Shown here: one piece after another, positions 34,921 to 47,279 of the stretch
How positions within the stretch are numbered: position 1 is the stretch's first letter
Layout: each line of letters starts with the position of its first letter
Source: Garcia nutans
Taxonomy: Eukaryota > Streptophyta > Magnoliopsida > Malpighiales > Euphorbiaceae
Length of the DNA stretch: 64,000 nt
Reading direction: 5' to 3'
Assembly (NCBI GenBank): GCA_947685225.1
Contig: CANTUV010000007.1
Coordinates: 10,064,501 to 10,128,500, forward strand
Made by a program: the position numbers and the translations under genes
The notes under the pieces: model-generated
What the model was told of the DNA's origin: nothing
Database searches by the model: none
What the model saw: only the letters and a program-made list of their open reading frames with translations

Positions 34921-36515
34921 AAAATTCAAAATTGTAAACAACTGTGTAATTAAATTATATTGAATAATGAAAAATTGTAAGTATAATGGACTTATAATTT
35001 ATATTTTTGAAAATTCAATTTCCACCGGTTGGCAAAACTTGAAGATTGTTGTGGAGATGGAGAAGATAAAGGGTCCAGTGAAAGTACAGGAGCATAGGTA
35101 CTTTCATCTGCCATCTTTCGACATTCCACCTATAAACATTTTGTCTTATCCCTTTGTCCTCCTCTGCCCTCAGGTGTCCATTCATCTCTGAGATACTTTT
35201 GATTGAGAACAGACACATTTTTCTTTAAAACATGAATCCTTTTCTTTTTCTCCATGTCAAATGCAGTGTGTGAAACCTCCACTGTCGATTGGTTGGTCAG
35301 TGCAACATCTTCATCTTCTCTTTCCATAAAATTATCTTTACTAAAAAAATTATTCAGGCTGCTTATATATTATAAATGCAATGATATAATGCTAAATTAA
35401 TACAAATAATAATAAATTTAATTAACAAAACGTATGAAGTGTAAGGTATGAAAATGGGAGTGACTGGACTGTCCTCTTCCTTCTTTTTTCTACCTTCTTC
35501 CTCCAAGGCTACAATTTTGTTGCTCAGTAATCCTATAGTAGCCTTCATATCTTTGATCGCGCTTGCATTTACTTTGTTTTCATCTTTTAGATTCTTGCAC
35601 TTTTTCTCCAGATATATGCAAGTGCATCTAATTTTGTACTTTTTGAATCCTAAATGATTAAATGTGTAATATCCCAAAATATGCCCTAGAAGTTTGGTAT
35701 AATAATTGTTGTAATTGGATTAATTGTTTATGTGTTTAATTGGGAAAAAGAAATGAAGTGAAGAGAGAGTGTATATGTTGTATATATAGTGATATATACA
35801 ACATATACAAGTCAAATGTGAAGTCAAAAGATGATTAATTAATGATTTTAAATTAATTAAGTTAATTAAGTGGGATTTGAGTGAGTGGAAGTGGATGGAG
35901 ATATTTAGAGTATTTTAATATTAAATGTGTGGAGGAGAGAGTTTTGAGGAAATGTTGACTTTATTTTCTTCTTTTTCTTCTTTCCTTCTTCTTCCTCGTG
36001 TATCACTTTCCTTTCTTTTTCTTTTCTTTGTTTTGGACGGCAGTAGCAAGAAAACAAGAGAGAGAGAGAGAGAGATTTGATCTTCCAAGCTCAAGATTGA
36101 AGGAGTTTTCAAGAGATCAAGTAGGAATCTAAGAGTTTTCTTCATCCTTGGTAAGTTTCCTCTTGATTCCCTTGTTTTCTTTGAGTTTATGTTGTGGGTT
36201 TGGTGATTGATTGTTGATGGTATGGATATCTTTGATTATGGTGTGTTTAAGAGTGTTTGGTTCATTTGATTTTGAATTTTGGGGTTGGATTGAAGGAAAG
36301 AGTAAGTTTGTTGGAAGAGAAAGTGTTGTGGTTGTGTTTTGGGGTTTGTGATGATTATGATTTGTGTTTGATATATGTTTTGAGTTGTTTTGGTATTCTT
36401 GCAAGTTTGTTATGGTTTTTGGGTGAGTTTGGTTAAGGTTGTTTGAAGTGGATAATGGTGAAAGTAAGAAGTTTGTTGGGTGTAGTGTTGTTTTGGCCGG
36501 AATATGCATTTTTGG

Positions 36516-36812
36516 CCTGACACGCCCATGAACACGACCAAGTCTTTAGGCGTGTCGATGGTTCTATGTTTTGGATGGGTGACACGATCAGTGACACACC
36601 TATGTCACTAAGCGTGTCATAGCTACTGTGATGTTGGAGGATTGACACGGCCATGAGCACGCCCGTGTTGTTGGACGTGTCAATGTTTCTGTGAGACAGA
36701 ATGTATTACACGTGCAGTGACACGCCCGTAGTGCTGAGCGTGTCAAAGCTTATGTGTTGTGAGTTGAGGGCATGGTCAGGGACACGCCCGTGTTGTTGAG
36801 CATGTCATAATG
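36516..36812. repeat. GACACGCCC...GCGTGTC palindromic tandem repeat in solo LTR
   Basis: Five copies at about 64-bp spacing (near 36,518, 36,582, 36,644, 36,710 and 36,776). Each carries GACACG-type and CGTGTC-type words about 25-30 bp apart, so each unit can fold into a hairpin. This is clearly the most GC-rich and structured part of the LTR. Confidence 0.85.
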
Positions 36813-37519
36813 AGAGTTTGTCCTAGTTGTTTCTTAATCTTATTGTCTTATGTGTATCTTTGAGTAAGAGTGTGTTATTCTTTTGGATTAGGTCTTGAAG
36901 AAGATAATTTGCCCTAATTCAAGTGGTAAATAAGTGTGGGGAAAAAGGAAGTGTATAGATTTGTGTGAGTGGTGCATAAGGTAAGTACAAACTACATTAT
37001 TGCATACATTCATATGATATTGAGACTTGACACACATTTGATTGTAAATGTGATAAGGAATCTAATGCATTGTTAATGTATATTAGTAATGTGAATGTTG
37101 TGATGAGCATGTAAAATATGTGTTAATGCCATTGATTATATCCATTTGAATAATGAACTGATTAATGTGATTTGAGATATAATGAGATGGTTGAAACAAT
37201 TTTGCTTATATGATGATGAAATGAAATATGGAATATGAAATGTGAAAGATGTGATGATGAAATGAAATGTGAAAGATATGATGTTATGAAGAATTGCTTT
37301 ATTGTGATTTGAGATCATATGAGATATGAGGCCATGGTTGTTGGCTATGATAATGCAAATGAAATATATAATGGAGGCATAGTTGCCTACTTAATTATGA
37401 GAAATGAATTGAAAAGAGATTGATAAAGAGATAAATGAAATGATTGTGTGCCTAATATGTTTATTCAATTTTCAGAGTTCTGATTTTGGCGGCATACCTA
37501 TGAATCACTGGATAGGTGA

Positions 37520-37655
37520 AATGACCGGGTCGTAAGCCGATTCCAGTTGATAAATGTGAAATGTGATGTTTTTGGGGTGAAATGACCGGGTCGTAAACCT
37601 CAAAAACAAATTATTGAAACTAGATTGAGTGAAATGACTGGGTCGTAAGCTCAAA
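37520..37655. repeat. GTGAAATGACCGGGTCGTAA triple repeat in solo LTR
   Basis: The word GTGAAATGACCGGGTCGTAA occurs three times at about 60-70 bp spacing (the third copy has GACTGGG). Each copy is flanked by short complementary sequence that could pair around it (GATTCCAG, CCTCAAAAAC, CTCAAATCTAG). Confidence 0.85.
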
Positions 37656-38702
37656 TCTAGTTGATTATCCATGGATAAATGTATTGATGATCATGATTAT
37701 GGACCAAAGCAGTAATTCTGAACTTTGAATAGCATATTAGATTATTTTTGGGCCCATGCTTGTGTTTGTTTAAATGTGATTCTTGAATAATGAAACTATG
37801 AAAATATATCATGAAGTGTGATTTATGTAGGGATGTGGAATTGTGAATATTACTTTATGAAACTTGATTGAGTGAAATTGGCATTGCATCAAAGCATATT
37901 ATTATTGTAGTTGTACCACTAAGCCGTTGGCTTAGCGCGAGTGTGATTCATCGTGCAGGTGACAGGGAAGAACCGGAGAGTTCCTCTAAACCGAGTAGAA
38001 TCTAGATTTTTGAGGTATTGATAGTGGAGCTTAAAGATCAAAGACATACTGCCAAATATGTATTTATTTTATGTTTTGTCAAACTTGAGTTTTGATGTAT
38101 ATGTATTTGAAAATATTGGTTATGTTTTCCGCTGCGTTTTGAATAAACATTTTGTCTATTGTGTTTTATACATTCCTTTAAATGTTTTAAAATTGTTCAT
38201 ATTATTGAAAAGGGATGGTTTGTGTGTCTTGTAACCGTGGCAATTCTATATTCAGTATACGTATATTACGATCATATTAGCATGCTGTGTACGTATATGG
38301 AGTGTAGGGGTGTTACAAAATGTTAATAAAATTAAATTTATCTTTACAATATTATAGCACCACCTGCTATATTATAAATATTTGAAGGATTACCTCAGGG
38401 CTGAAAACCTTTTTGCTTGGATCAGCGGGTGCTTCTGTCTTTGAGGTTGTTCTAATTTTTCCAGTGTTCATCTTCTCATTATGCTTAGGAATACCCTTTT
38501 CTTCCTTGTGTTCGTCTTCAACTTTGAATCCTAGCAGCACAGGATGTGCAAATTTGAAAGTAGTCATCTTCATAGGCACCACATACAATTCCTATGCATT
38601 AATATTTGAAATTAATGTAAATAATTTATATAGACTAATATGTATTGATATCATATATATTAAAACTTAAGATAAACAAAACAAAGAAACGTTGTGTTTA
38701 CC

Positions 38703-39149
38703 TGACCCTCCAATAAAATTTTTATCTTAGCAAATGCATGTTTCTTTTTAAAGCTCTAGTTATTCATCCGAGGGAAGGAAGAAGTTATCTTGTTGACCCC
38801 AACCAGTGAAAGAGCCAAGATGACCTCCATTGCATATATAGAGAGGATATTGAAGAATCCAGTCAAGGAATACCCACTGCTAGCTGGTTTTTCCTCTAAC
38901 CTTTTCAACACTTCCTTAAAAGATGGGCATAAAAATTTTCAGCGCGCAGATCCCCAAGCAATGTTGTTAAAGGCCTCTAAATCATCCACACGGGTCATTA
39001 TTTTTGGGTCTATTTTTGATGTTTTACTCTTCCCAAGGATTAGAAACCCAACGAAGCATGCAACACCTAGTTTAACTTGCAATTTCGGATCCCTGCAAGT
39101 TTTGAATTCTTCATATAGTTGTTCACGGATTAATCCCCCATATCTATCT
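38703..39149 (-). pseudogene. DUF1985-like domain, C-terminal half
   Basis: Minus strand. It reads MLQDRYGGLIREQLYEEFKT, then VKLGVACFVGFLILGKS, RVDDLEAFNNIAWGSA, FKEVLKRLEEKPASSGYSLT and GFFNILSIYAMEVILALS, ending AFAKIKILLEGQ before a GTAAAC donor at 38,702. The LLGKS, DLEAFN-WG and Y.L.GF...L..WA.E patterns are those of DUF1985. One frameshift near 38,940 and one stop are present. The N-terminal half is 7.3 kb away on the other side of the Gypsy insertion. Confidence 0.75.
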
Positions 39150-41132
39150 TGTAACATTCCTAATATTTTTGAAATTAAATAAAATAAAATAAATTTAAAT
39201 TTAAATAAGTTAAAAAAATGATTTAAATGAAAAATAAAAGAATTTTAAATGAAAAAGTAGAATGTATATGTGAAATGAAACTAACATATACTTAACATAT
39301 ACATTAGTCAACTCTTCTAAAAAAAAGTCAAAAGTTCAAGGATAAAATGATAATTATACTATATAAACTTAAAATTATTTAAATAAATTAAAAATAAATT
39401 ATCTTTTACTGGAAGAGGTAATTTTGGGTTTTTAAATAATTTATTTATTTATTATTTATTAAAAATGAAATAATATTTATATATGGTCATATTGTTTAAG
39501 TGGAAATAAATAGAAAATTAATTTGGTCTTCTTCTTCTTCTTCTTCATGGTGAACCAAAAATTTCATAACCACCAAGCCAAGATTTTTCTTCTTCCAAGC
39601 ATCCATAATTGAAGAGATTTCAAGGATTTAAGTGAAGTTTTGATGATTTCTTCTCTAATTAGTAAGCTTTCCATCTTAATCTTTGAAATTCCATAAAATT
39701 ATGAATATGTAAAGTTTGGAATTTTGGGTATGTATGATTTAATTGCTTGAATGAGTATGTATGATGCTATTTTGAGTAGTAAGTAGTGATTTTTAAGTTA
39801 GATGGAAGAAAATGATTAAGTTTGGGGTGAGTTGGATGAATAGAGAGAATTTAGGGTTATAAAAAATTGAATTTTTGGAATTACGTGTTTTAATTGTGCA
39901 AATTGATTTTAAATGTGTTGTTTTGATGTATAAACAAGGATTTTTAAATTAAATGGTAGATTTGGTTAAGTTTAGTTAGATATTGGATGAGATAGTGTTG
40001 AGTTTAGGGTTTAGAAAATGAAATTTTTAAAGAATGGTGACTTGCTGAATTTTAATGTTTAAATAATATTAATTCATGATATTAGTGAAGGAAATAAGTT
40101 TGGATTAATAATTAGAATATGTTGAAATGAAGAATCTTCATTGATGAAGATTATGTCATTTTGGGGTTTTAAATAAGAATGAGTATTTAAATAATGTGTG
40201 TGAATGAAACATGCTAAAATATATTTTTAATAATAAAAATAAACTTAAAACATCAATCTAGATGGATTTAAATGGAAGACCAATGTTAAAGTGAGGGAAG
40301 GCTAAATTTTAAAAATTTATAGGAGTAATGTTTAATTAAGATCTAATATTGGAAATACCTTAAAATGTGATATTAAATTATTATATTTGTCACATTGTGT
40401 ACAGGCATTAAGGAAAAGTGAATTGTCCAACCCTAGTATTGAAGGGCAACCTGAAAGTGAAGGTCGGTGGGAGATTTTAGACTTGTATTTGAGTGCTTAG
40501 TGAGATAAGTACATGCTTTGATAGTTTTAAAGTGCTTGCATTTAATTTTAGCTTAACACATTTTAAGTGACAAATGTGTTAAGCTACTTGATTATTTGAA
40601 AGTCCATATACTTTGTGCTATGACATGTGAGTTGCTGTAAATGTATTATAAGCATTGTGAAAAGCCATTGTAAATGACTAAATTGTATAAAATGTGAAAT
40701 ATGATAAATTAGTGTGAATTGACATTGATATGAATGAGGAAGAAAGAAAGTGAGGCAATAAGCCTAGTTGATTATGAAAAATATAAATTAATTGTGTGCC
40801 TAGTATATTATACAATTTTCAGAGTTCTGTATTTGGCAGCATGCCTATGAGGTTATCCTCATTATTTGCCTTCGGGGCTAGACGCTATGCATCACTAATT
40901 TATAATTTGCCTCACTGATTTATGATTTGCATTCGAGGGTAGATACTCGGTGTCAATTTGGACCAAAATGATAACTCTGAAATTTGAATAATGTATTAGT
41001 TTATTGGGCCAATGCTTATATGAGTATTTATGTGAATCATAAATAAATAAAAAATTATGTTATTAAATGGAATTGAATACTACATTGTGGCATGACATAC
41101 AAATGCATTATGCATTGACATTATTTTAAAGT
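39150..41132 (+). repeat. Gypsy 5' LTR, truncated at its 3' side
   Basis: Aligns along its length with 43,700-45,714 (roughly 88-90% identical by eye). The last 716 bp of the intact copy (45,715-46,430) are missing. Confidence 0.88.
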
Positions 41133-43647
41133 ATTCTCAAAGATTGATATGAGATTAAGGTACCATCAGTTGAGAATTAGAGATGTGGATGTACCCAAGA
41201 CAGCCTTCCGCACGAGGTATGGACATTATGAGTTTCTGGTAATACCCTTTGGATTAACGAATGAACCAGCAACATTTATGGATTTGATGAATAGGGTGTT
41301 TATACCATACTTAGATCAGTTTGTGGTGGTCTTTATTAATGATATTCTGGTGTATCGCGTAATGAGGAAGATCATGGCAGACATTTGCGAATTGTACTGC
41401 AGACTTTGAGAGAGAAACAGTTGTATGCCAAGCTATCTAAGTGTGAGTTTTGGCTCGATCAGGTGGCTTTTCTCGATCATGTAGTATCAGCTAAAGGTAT
41501 TAGAGTTAATCTGAGTAAAGTTGAGGCTATATTAAATTGGAGTCCACTGAAGACTGTGAGAGGTTAGAAGTTTTCTGGGTTTGGCAGGCTATTATCGTCG
41601 GTTAATGAAGGGGTTTTCTATGATAGCTACGCCACTCTCTGTATTACTTTGGAAAGGAGTTAGATTTGTGTGGATAGATCGGTGTCAGATGAGTTTTGAG
41701 CAACTGAGGGAGATGTTGACTCAGGCTCCTGTTTTACTCTGCCTGTGGAAGGCAAACCATATGTGATATACAGTGATGCTTCACATAGTGGTTTAAGTTG
41801 TGTTCTAATGTAGAAGGGTAGAGTCATTGCTTATGCATCTCAACAGTTGAAGCCACACGAGCTGAATTACTCGAGTCATGATTTAGAGTTAGCAGCTATA
41901 GTTTTCACATTGAAAATTCGGCGGCATTACGTGTATGGAGAGAAATGCTTCATCTATACTGATCATAAGAGTTTAAAGTATTTGGGTATTCAAAGAGAGC
42001 TAAATCTTTGACAGAAACAATGGCTAGAGTTGATTAAAGATTACAACTGTTTAATTGATTAACATCTTAGCAAGGCAAATATTGTTGCTTATGCCTTGAG
42101 TCGAAAATTTTTGGCAGGTTTGAATGCTTATTTGCTCTCGTTGCTTGTTGAGTTGAGAGCGTTGCATGCTAGATTTGAGTCTTACAATGATGGTGCATTG
42201 ATTGCCCAATTGCAGTTGAGACCAGTGTTGTTGGATCAGGTTAGGGAAGCCTTGTTGAAATATGAGAATATCCAAAAGATTGTGTTAGATTGCCAAAAAA
42301 AGGGAGAGTCAATACTTTCATGTGAGAGATGATGGCAGTCTATGGTTCAGGGATAGGTTATACATTCATGATGGTGCATGATTGAAGAGAATGATATTAG
42401 AGGAAGCACATTAGTCAATTTATGCTATGCATAGTACCAAGATATATCAGAATTTGAAACAACGTTATTGGTGGTCAGGTATGAAGATGGACATAGCAGA
42501 ATTTATATCCATATGTCTTACTTGTGAAAAAGTGAAGGCTGAGCACTAAATTTTTTTATGGTTACTTCAGCCATTATTAGTGCCGGAGTGGAAATGGGAG
42601 CAATTGATGATGGATTTTGTAACTGGACTACCATTGACCTAGAAGAAGCATGATGCAATCTGGGTGATAGTTGATCGAATGATGAAGATAACTCATTTTC
42701 TTTCAGTTCAGATGGATTATTCACTTGAGAAGTTAGTTGATCTGTATATCAGTGAGATAATGAGATTACATGAAGTCTCAGTTTCTTTGGTGTCAGACCG
42801 AGATCCCCGATTTATATTGAGATTTTGGAGGAGTTTGCAGGACGTATTAGGTTCTCGGTTATATTTTAGTACTGCTTTCCATCCTCAGACAGATGGACTG
42901 TCAGAGAGAGTGATATAGATTATAGAGGATATGTTGAGGAGTTGTATCATTGATTTCACTGGGAGCTGGGACAGATTCTTACCACTGATTGAGTTTGCGT
43001 ATAACAATAGTCATCAATCCAGTATTGGGATGACACCTTATGAGGTCTTGTATGGTAGGAGATGCAGGACACCTTTGTGTTAGGTTGAAGTTGGAGAAGG
43101 TAAGTTGGCCGGTCCTGATTTGATTAGAGAAACAAAAATGGAAATGGAATTGATTCGGGGTCGGCTGAAAACAGCTTCAGACCAACAGAAGTCCTATACA
43201 AATTTGAAGAGGAAGGATATAGAGTTTAGTGTGGGAGATAAAGTGTTCCTGAAGGTGTCTCCATGGAAAAAGATTTTGAGATTCGGTCGCAAAGGGAAGT
43301 TAAGTCCTCGTTTCATAGGACCATATGAGATTTTGGAGAGAGTTGGTCCGGTGGCTTACAGATTGGCTTTGCCGCCTGAGTTTGACCGGATACATAACGT
43401 CTTCTATATCTCTATGGTTCAGAGTTACAGGTCAGATCCATCTCATATTCTATCAGTGGAGTCTATTGAGATGAGCTCAGATCTGACTTATGAAAAAGAA
43501 CCAGTGGTGATCTTGGCACGAGAGATGAAAGAGTTGAGGAATAAGAATGTGCCACTTGTTAAAGTTTTTTGGAGGAATCATGCCACTATGAAGGCGACAT
43601 TGGAGACTGAGCAAACGATGCGAAGTCAGTATCCTCAGTTGTTCTAG
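41133..43647 (+). pseudogene. Gypsy pol fragment (RT, RNase H, integrase, C-terminal domain)
   Basis: Degenerate pol split over three frames. Reverse transcriptase from mid-domain (KTAFRTRYGHYEFLVIPFGL, then VVFINDILVY, where the first Asp of the usual DD pair is now Asn). RNase H region at 41,580-42,100 (YRRLMKGFSMIATPLSVLL; IYSDASHSGL). Integrase zinc-binding and core at 42,390-42,920 (MIVDRMMKITHFLSVQ, LVSDRDPRF, FHPQTDGLSERVI). A C-terminal part ends 43,105-43,647 (SPRFIGPYEILERVGPVAYR, then a chromodomain-like MRSQYPQLF). Many stops, mainly TAG and TGA, show the copy is dead. Confidence 0.9.
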
Positions 43648-43699
43648 AGTTAATATCTGGTAATTTCACTGACGAAATTTTTCTTTAGGGGGAGATAAT

Positions 43700-46430
43700 T
43701 ATAACATGCCTAATATTTTTGAAATAAAATAAAATAAAATAAATTTAAATTTAAATTTAAATTTAAATAAGTTAAATAAATAATTTAAATGGAAAATGAA
43801 AATATTTTAAGTGAAAAAGTAGAATATAAATGTGAAATATACCTAACATATACTTAATATATACATTAGTCAACTCTTTTAAAAGAAAAGTCAAAAGCCC
43901 AAGAGTAAAATTGTAATTATGCTATGTAAATTTAAAATTATTTAAATTATTAAAAATAAATTATTTTTGGTTAGAAGAGATAATTTGAGATTTTAAAATA
44001 ATTAAATAATTATTTATTTATTAAAAATAAAATAATATTTATATATGGTCATATTTTTTTAAGTGGAAAGAAAAAAAAATTAATTCGGTCTTCTTCTTCT
44101 TGTTGTTCATGGTGAACCTGAAATTCCATAGCCACGAAGCTAAGATTTTTCTTCTTCCAAGCATCCATAATTGAAGAGATTTCAAGAATTTAAGTGGAGT
44201 TTTGGTGATTTCTTCTCTAATTAGTAAGTTTTCCATCTTAATCTTTGAAATTTTATAATGTTATGAATATGTGAAGTTTGAAATTTTGGATATATCTGAT
44301 TTAATTGCTTGAATGAGTATGTATGATGCTATTTTGAGTAGTAAGTAATGATTTTTAAGTTAGATGGAAGAAATGATTAAGTTTGGGGTGAGTTGGGTGA
44401 AGAGAGAGAATTTAGGGTTATAAAAAATTTGAATTTTTGAAATTATGTATTTTAATTATGCAAATTGATTCTAAATATATTGTTTTGATGCATAAATAAG
44501 AATTTCTAAATCAAATGGTAGATTTAGTTAAGCTTGATTAGAGATTGGATAAGGTAGCATTGAGTTTAAGATTTAAAAAGGGAAATTTTAAAGAATTGTA
44601 AATTATTGAATTTTAATATTTAAATATTGTTAATTCATGATATTAGTGAAGAAAATAAGCTTGGATTAATAATTGGAATAGGTTGGATTGAAGAACCTTC
44701 ATTGATGAAGGTTATTTCATTTTAGGGTTTTAAATAAGAATGAGTATTTAAATAATGTGTGTGAATGAAACATGTTAAAATATACTTTTAATAATAAAAA
44801 TAAACTTAAAACATCAATTTAAATGGATTTAAATGGAAGACCAATGTTAAAGTGAGGAAAGGCTAAATTTTAGAAATTTGTAGGAGTGATGTTTAATTAA
44901 GGTCTAATGTTGAAAATGCCATAAAATGTGATATTAAATTAATATATTTGATCACATTGTGTGTAGGTATTAAGGAGAAGTGAATTGTTCAACCCTAGTG
45001 TTGAAAGGCAACTTAAAAATGAAGATTGGTGGGAGATTTAAGCTTGCATTTGAGTGCTTAGTGAGCTAAGTACATGCTTTGATAGTTTTAAAGTGCTTGC
45101 ATTTAATTTTGGCTTAACACATTTTAAGTGAAAAATGTGTTAAGCTACTTGATCATTTAAAAGTCCATATACTTTGTGCTATGACATGTGAGTTGTTGTG
45201 AATATATTATAAGCATTGTGAAAAGCTATTGTAAATAGCTAAATTGTATAAAATATGAAATATGATGAATTAGTGTGAATTGACATTGATATGAATGAGA
45301 AAGAAAGAAAGTGAGGCAATATGCCTAGTTGATTATAGAAAATATAAATTAATTGTGTGCCTAGTATATTGTTCAAATTTTAGAGTTCTGTATTTGACAG
45401 CATGTCTATGAGGTTATCCTCGTTATTTGCCTATGGGACTAGACGTTATGCGTCATTGATTTATGGTTTGCCTTCAAGGCTAGATAGTATGTGCTACTGA
45501 TTTATGATTTGCCTTTGGAGCTAGATATTTGATGTCAATTTGGACCAAAATGGTAACTCTAAAATTTAAATCATGTATTAGTTTATTGGGCCTATGCTTG
45601 TATGTGTGTTTATGTGAGTCATAAACAAATAAAAAATTATACTATTAAATGGAATTGAATACTACATTGTGGCATAACATACATATACATTATGCATTGG
45701 CATTGTTTTAAAGTTTTACTTTTATCAAAATTTATACTACTAGGCTTTTAGCTTAGCGCGATTGTAATTTATCGCTCAGGTGACAGGAGAGATCCGGTTA
45801 AGCCGTAGAATTCTTTTAGACCCGGTCGGGTATAGATTTGAGGTTGCTCATTGAACAAATTTTGGATACATCAAGATCAAGCCTTTTGCCATCATGTAAA
45901 TATTTTATGTTGTAGTACATTATGGTATCATGTATATTATGTTTATAATTTTAAAGTATATATATTATAAGTTATTAAGACTTTTTTGATAAATTGAGTG
46001 AGGTGGGATTTTATATGTGCGATTTAGATATATATATATATATATATATAAACATGTATAAATGTTTTGAGAAAAATGTGGAGAAATTGAGAAGTTGAGG
46101 TGAAAGGTATAATTTATTATCTATTGGACGTGTTCTTTTTGTAGGTTGTGTAATTGATAAATTTTGAAAATTTGAAATTATTATTAATTACAGACAAAAT
46201 TCTGGTAAATTTTTTTCAGAGATTTTTATATAAAATATTTATTTTGGGTTCCTATACAAATAAAGAATATTTTATTTACTATTTAATTATATATATTAAA
46301 GTATTTGAGATTTTAAATCAGAAAAGTGAAAATTTTTATTAAATCGATCGTGACATTTTTATACCATATATACATATTATATATATATTGGTGTGTATAT
46401 TATACGTGTATAGAATATAAGGGTGTTATA
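43700..46430 (+). repeat. Gypsy 3' LTR, complete (2,731 bp)
   Basis: Full-length copy with a (TA)n run at 46,029-46,050. It contains CTTAGCGCGATTG and CAGGTGACAGGAG blocks that also occur in the solo LTR. Both terminal dinucleotides look mutated (TA...TA instead of TG...CA). Confidence 0.88.
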
Positions 46431-46612
46431 TGTTCACAAGAGGTGAACTATCCATATCCATATCCTCGGCGCTAGAGTACTCTAATCCAGTTATTAAGCA
46501 ATACTCTTTGAATCCGAAGTGGATAACGGATTGTCCAATTTTAAATGATATCTCAAATGGCTTTGAATTTGACACTTGCTGAATGAAAAGCCAATGGATT
46601 AATCCAGGCTAT
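46431..46612 (-). pseudogene. DUF1985-like domain, N-terminal half
   Basis: Minus strand, open for about 60 codons after a possible AG acceptor: LIHWLFIQQV, FEISFKIGQSVIHFGFKEYC and LITGLEYSSAEDMDMDSS, running up to the 3' LTR edge. The IG..I.FG..E.CLITGL signature is characteristic of DUF1985. It joins in principle to 39,149 once the Gypsy element is removed. Confidence 0.75.
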
Positions 46613-47279
46613 TCTGAAACTTTGAATGATCAATACTTATTAGATGACCTACTTTATATCGGTGAAAGACAGCCACCTAAAAAAATTTTAAGGCATTAAA
46701 CAACTGACATGGAATAGTCAGGGTCAAACAATGTTTTAATACAAATTGTAAAACAATTGATAATATATAAACCTTCTCTTTGTCATCCTCAGTGACATCT
46801 CTAATCATACTTAGGGTCTTTAAGCCATAACCTACAGTGTTGACTTATTAATGCTTCCATGTATTTTCTGCAATAACATATTCAGACACTTGTAATAAAT
46901 TTAATCATTAAATTATAGAATACCAGCAAAAAATGGTAAATTAAAGTATTGATATTTACTTACATCTTCATCATCATTTATTTTATATTCGTCTTCATCA
47001 TGTTTTGGCTTCGGAAGTAGCACACATCTTACTTTTTTTTTCTTTCGAACTTTCTAGTTGAGTATATATCCTCTTTTTAAGCCGTTAGCCTTTGGGGCTT
47101 ATTGTGGACATCGCCCCGGAGCTAGCATTTTTCAGCACTGCATTATCCTCCCATACAGAAGACTATTCACTATCATAATTGGACATTGATTTAGATAAAA
47201 TTTTTATTTTTTGCCTGCAAAATAAAATTGTAGCCTAATTTTAACACATAACCAACATGGAAAAAAATGAAATTTTATT

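Larger units (their letters stand above)
35665..38317 (+). mobile_element. Solo LTR of a Gypsy-type retrotransposon (2,653 bp)
   Basis: Starts TGTAATATCC, ends GGTGTTACA, and is flanked by a perfect 5-bp duplication, AAATG (35,660-35,664 and 38,318-38,322). No internal domain is left, so this is a solo LTR produced by recombination between two LTRs. It sits in what looks like an intron of the Ulp1-like gene (acceptor TTTAG/GATTC beside it). It shares blocks with the LTRs of the neighbouring Gypsy element, for example CTTAGCGCG followed by CAGGTGACAGG and CAGAGTTCTG.TTTGGC.GCAT, so both come from related families. AT-rich with a GA run (36,058-36,075). Orientation follows the related LTRs. Confidence 0.92.
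39150..46430 (+). mobile_element. Internally deleted Ty3/Gypsy chromovirus-like retrotransposon
   Basis: LTR, pol, LTR in one orientation. The 5' LTR (39,150-41,132) begins TGTAACATTCC. It is cut off and runs directly into the middle of the reverse transcriptase, so the end of the LTR, primer site, gag, protease and start of RT were removed by a deletion. The 3' LTR (43,700-46,430) is complete, begins TATAACATGCC and ends GGTGTTATA, and is preceded by a purine-rich tract (AGGGGGAGA at 43,687). Long LTRs and the C-terminal integrase sequence suggest the Tekay/Del clade. No target duplication is visible. It splits the DUF1985 region of the MULE gene. Confidence 0.88.
34041..47220 (-). pseudogene. 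MULE-borne DUF1985 + Ulp1 (C48) protease gene, interrupted
   Basis: A minus-strand, multi-exon gene read in pieces. (1) An N-terminal region at about 46,800-47,220, not recognised. (2) First half of a DUF1985-like domain at 46,431-46,612 (KIGQSVIHFGFKEYCLITGL). (3) After the Gypsy insertion, its second half at 38,703-39,149. (4) A charged exon at 38,370-38,590. (5) After the solo LTR, a coiled-coil-like exon (KKCKNLKDENKVNASAIKDM) at about 35,440-35,660. (6) The Ulp1 protease domain at 34,041-34,920. DUF1985 plus Ulp1 is the usual architecture of plant transposon-borne Ulp1 proteins. Ulp1/SENP proteases cleave SUMO from proteins; what these element copies do is unknown. Stops in several pieces and two LTR insertions make this copy non-functional. 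Confidence 0.8.

Noticed and set aside
36129..36509. 126-codon minus-strand frame in the solo LTR
   Set aside because: Asn/Thr/His-rich low-complexity reading of LTR sequence, with no domain and no support from the related LTR copies.
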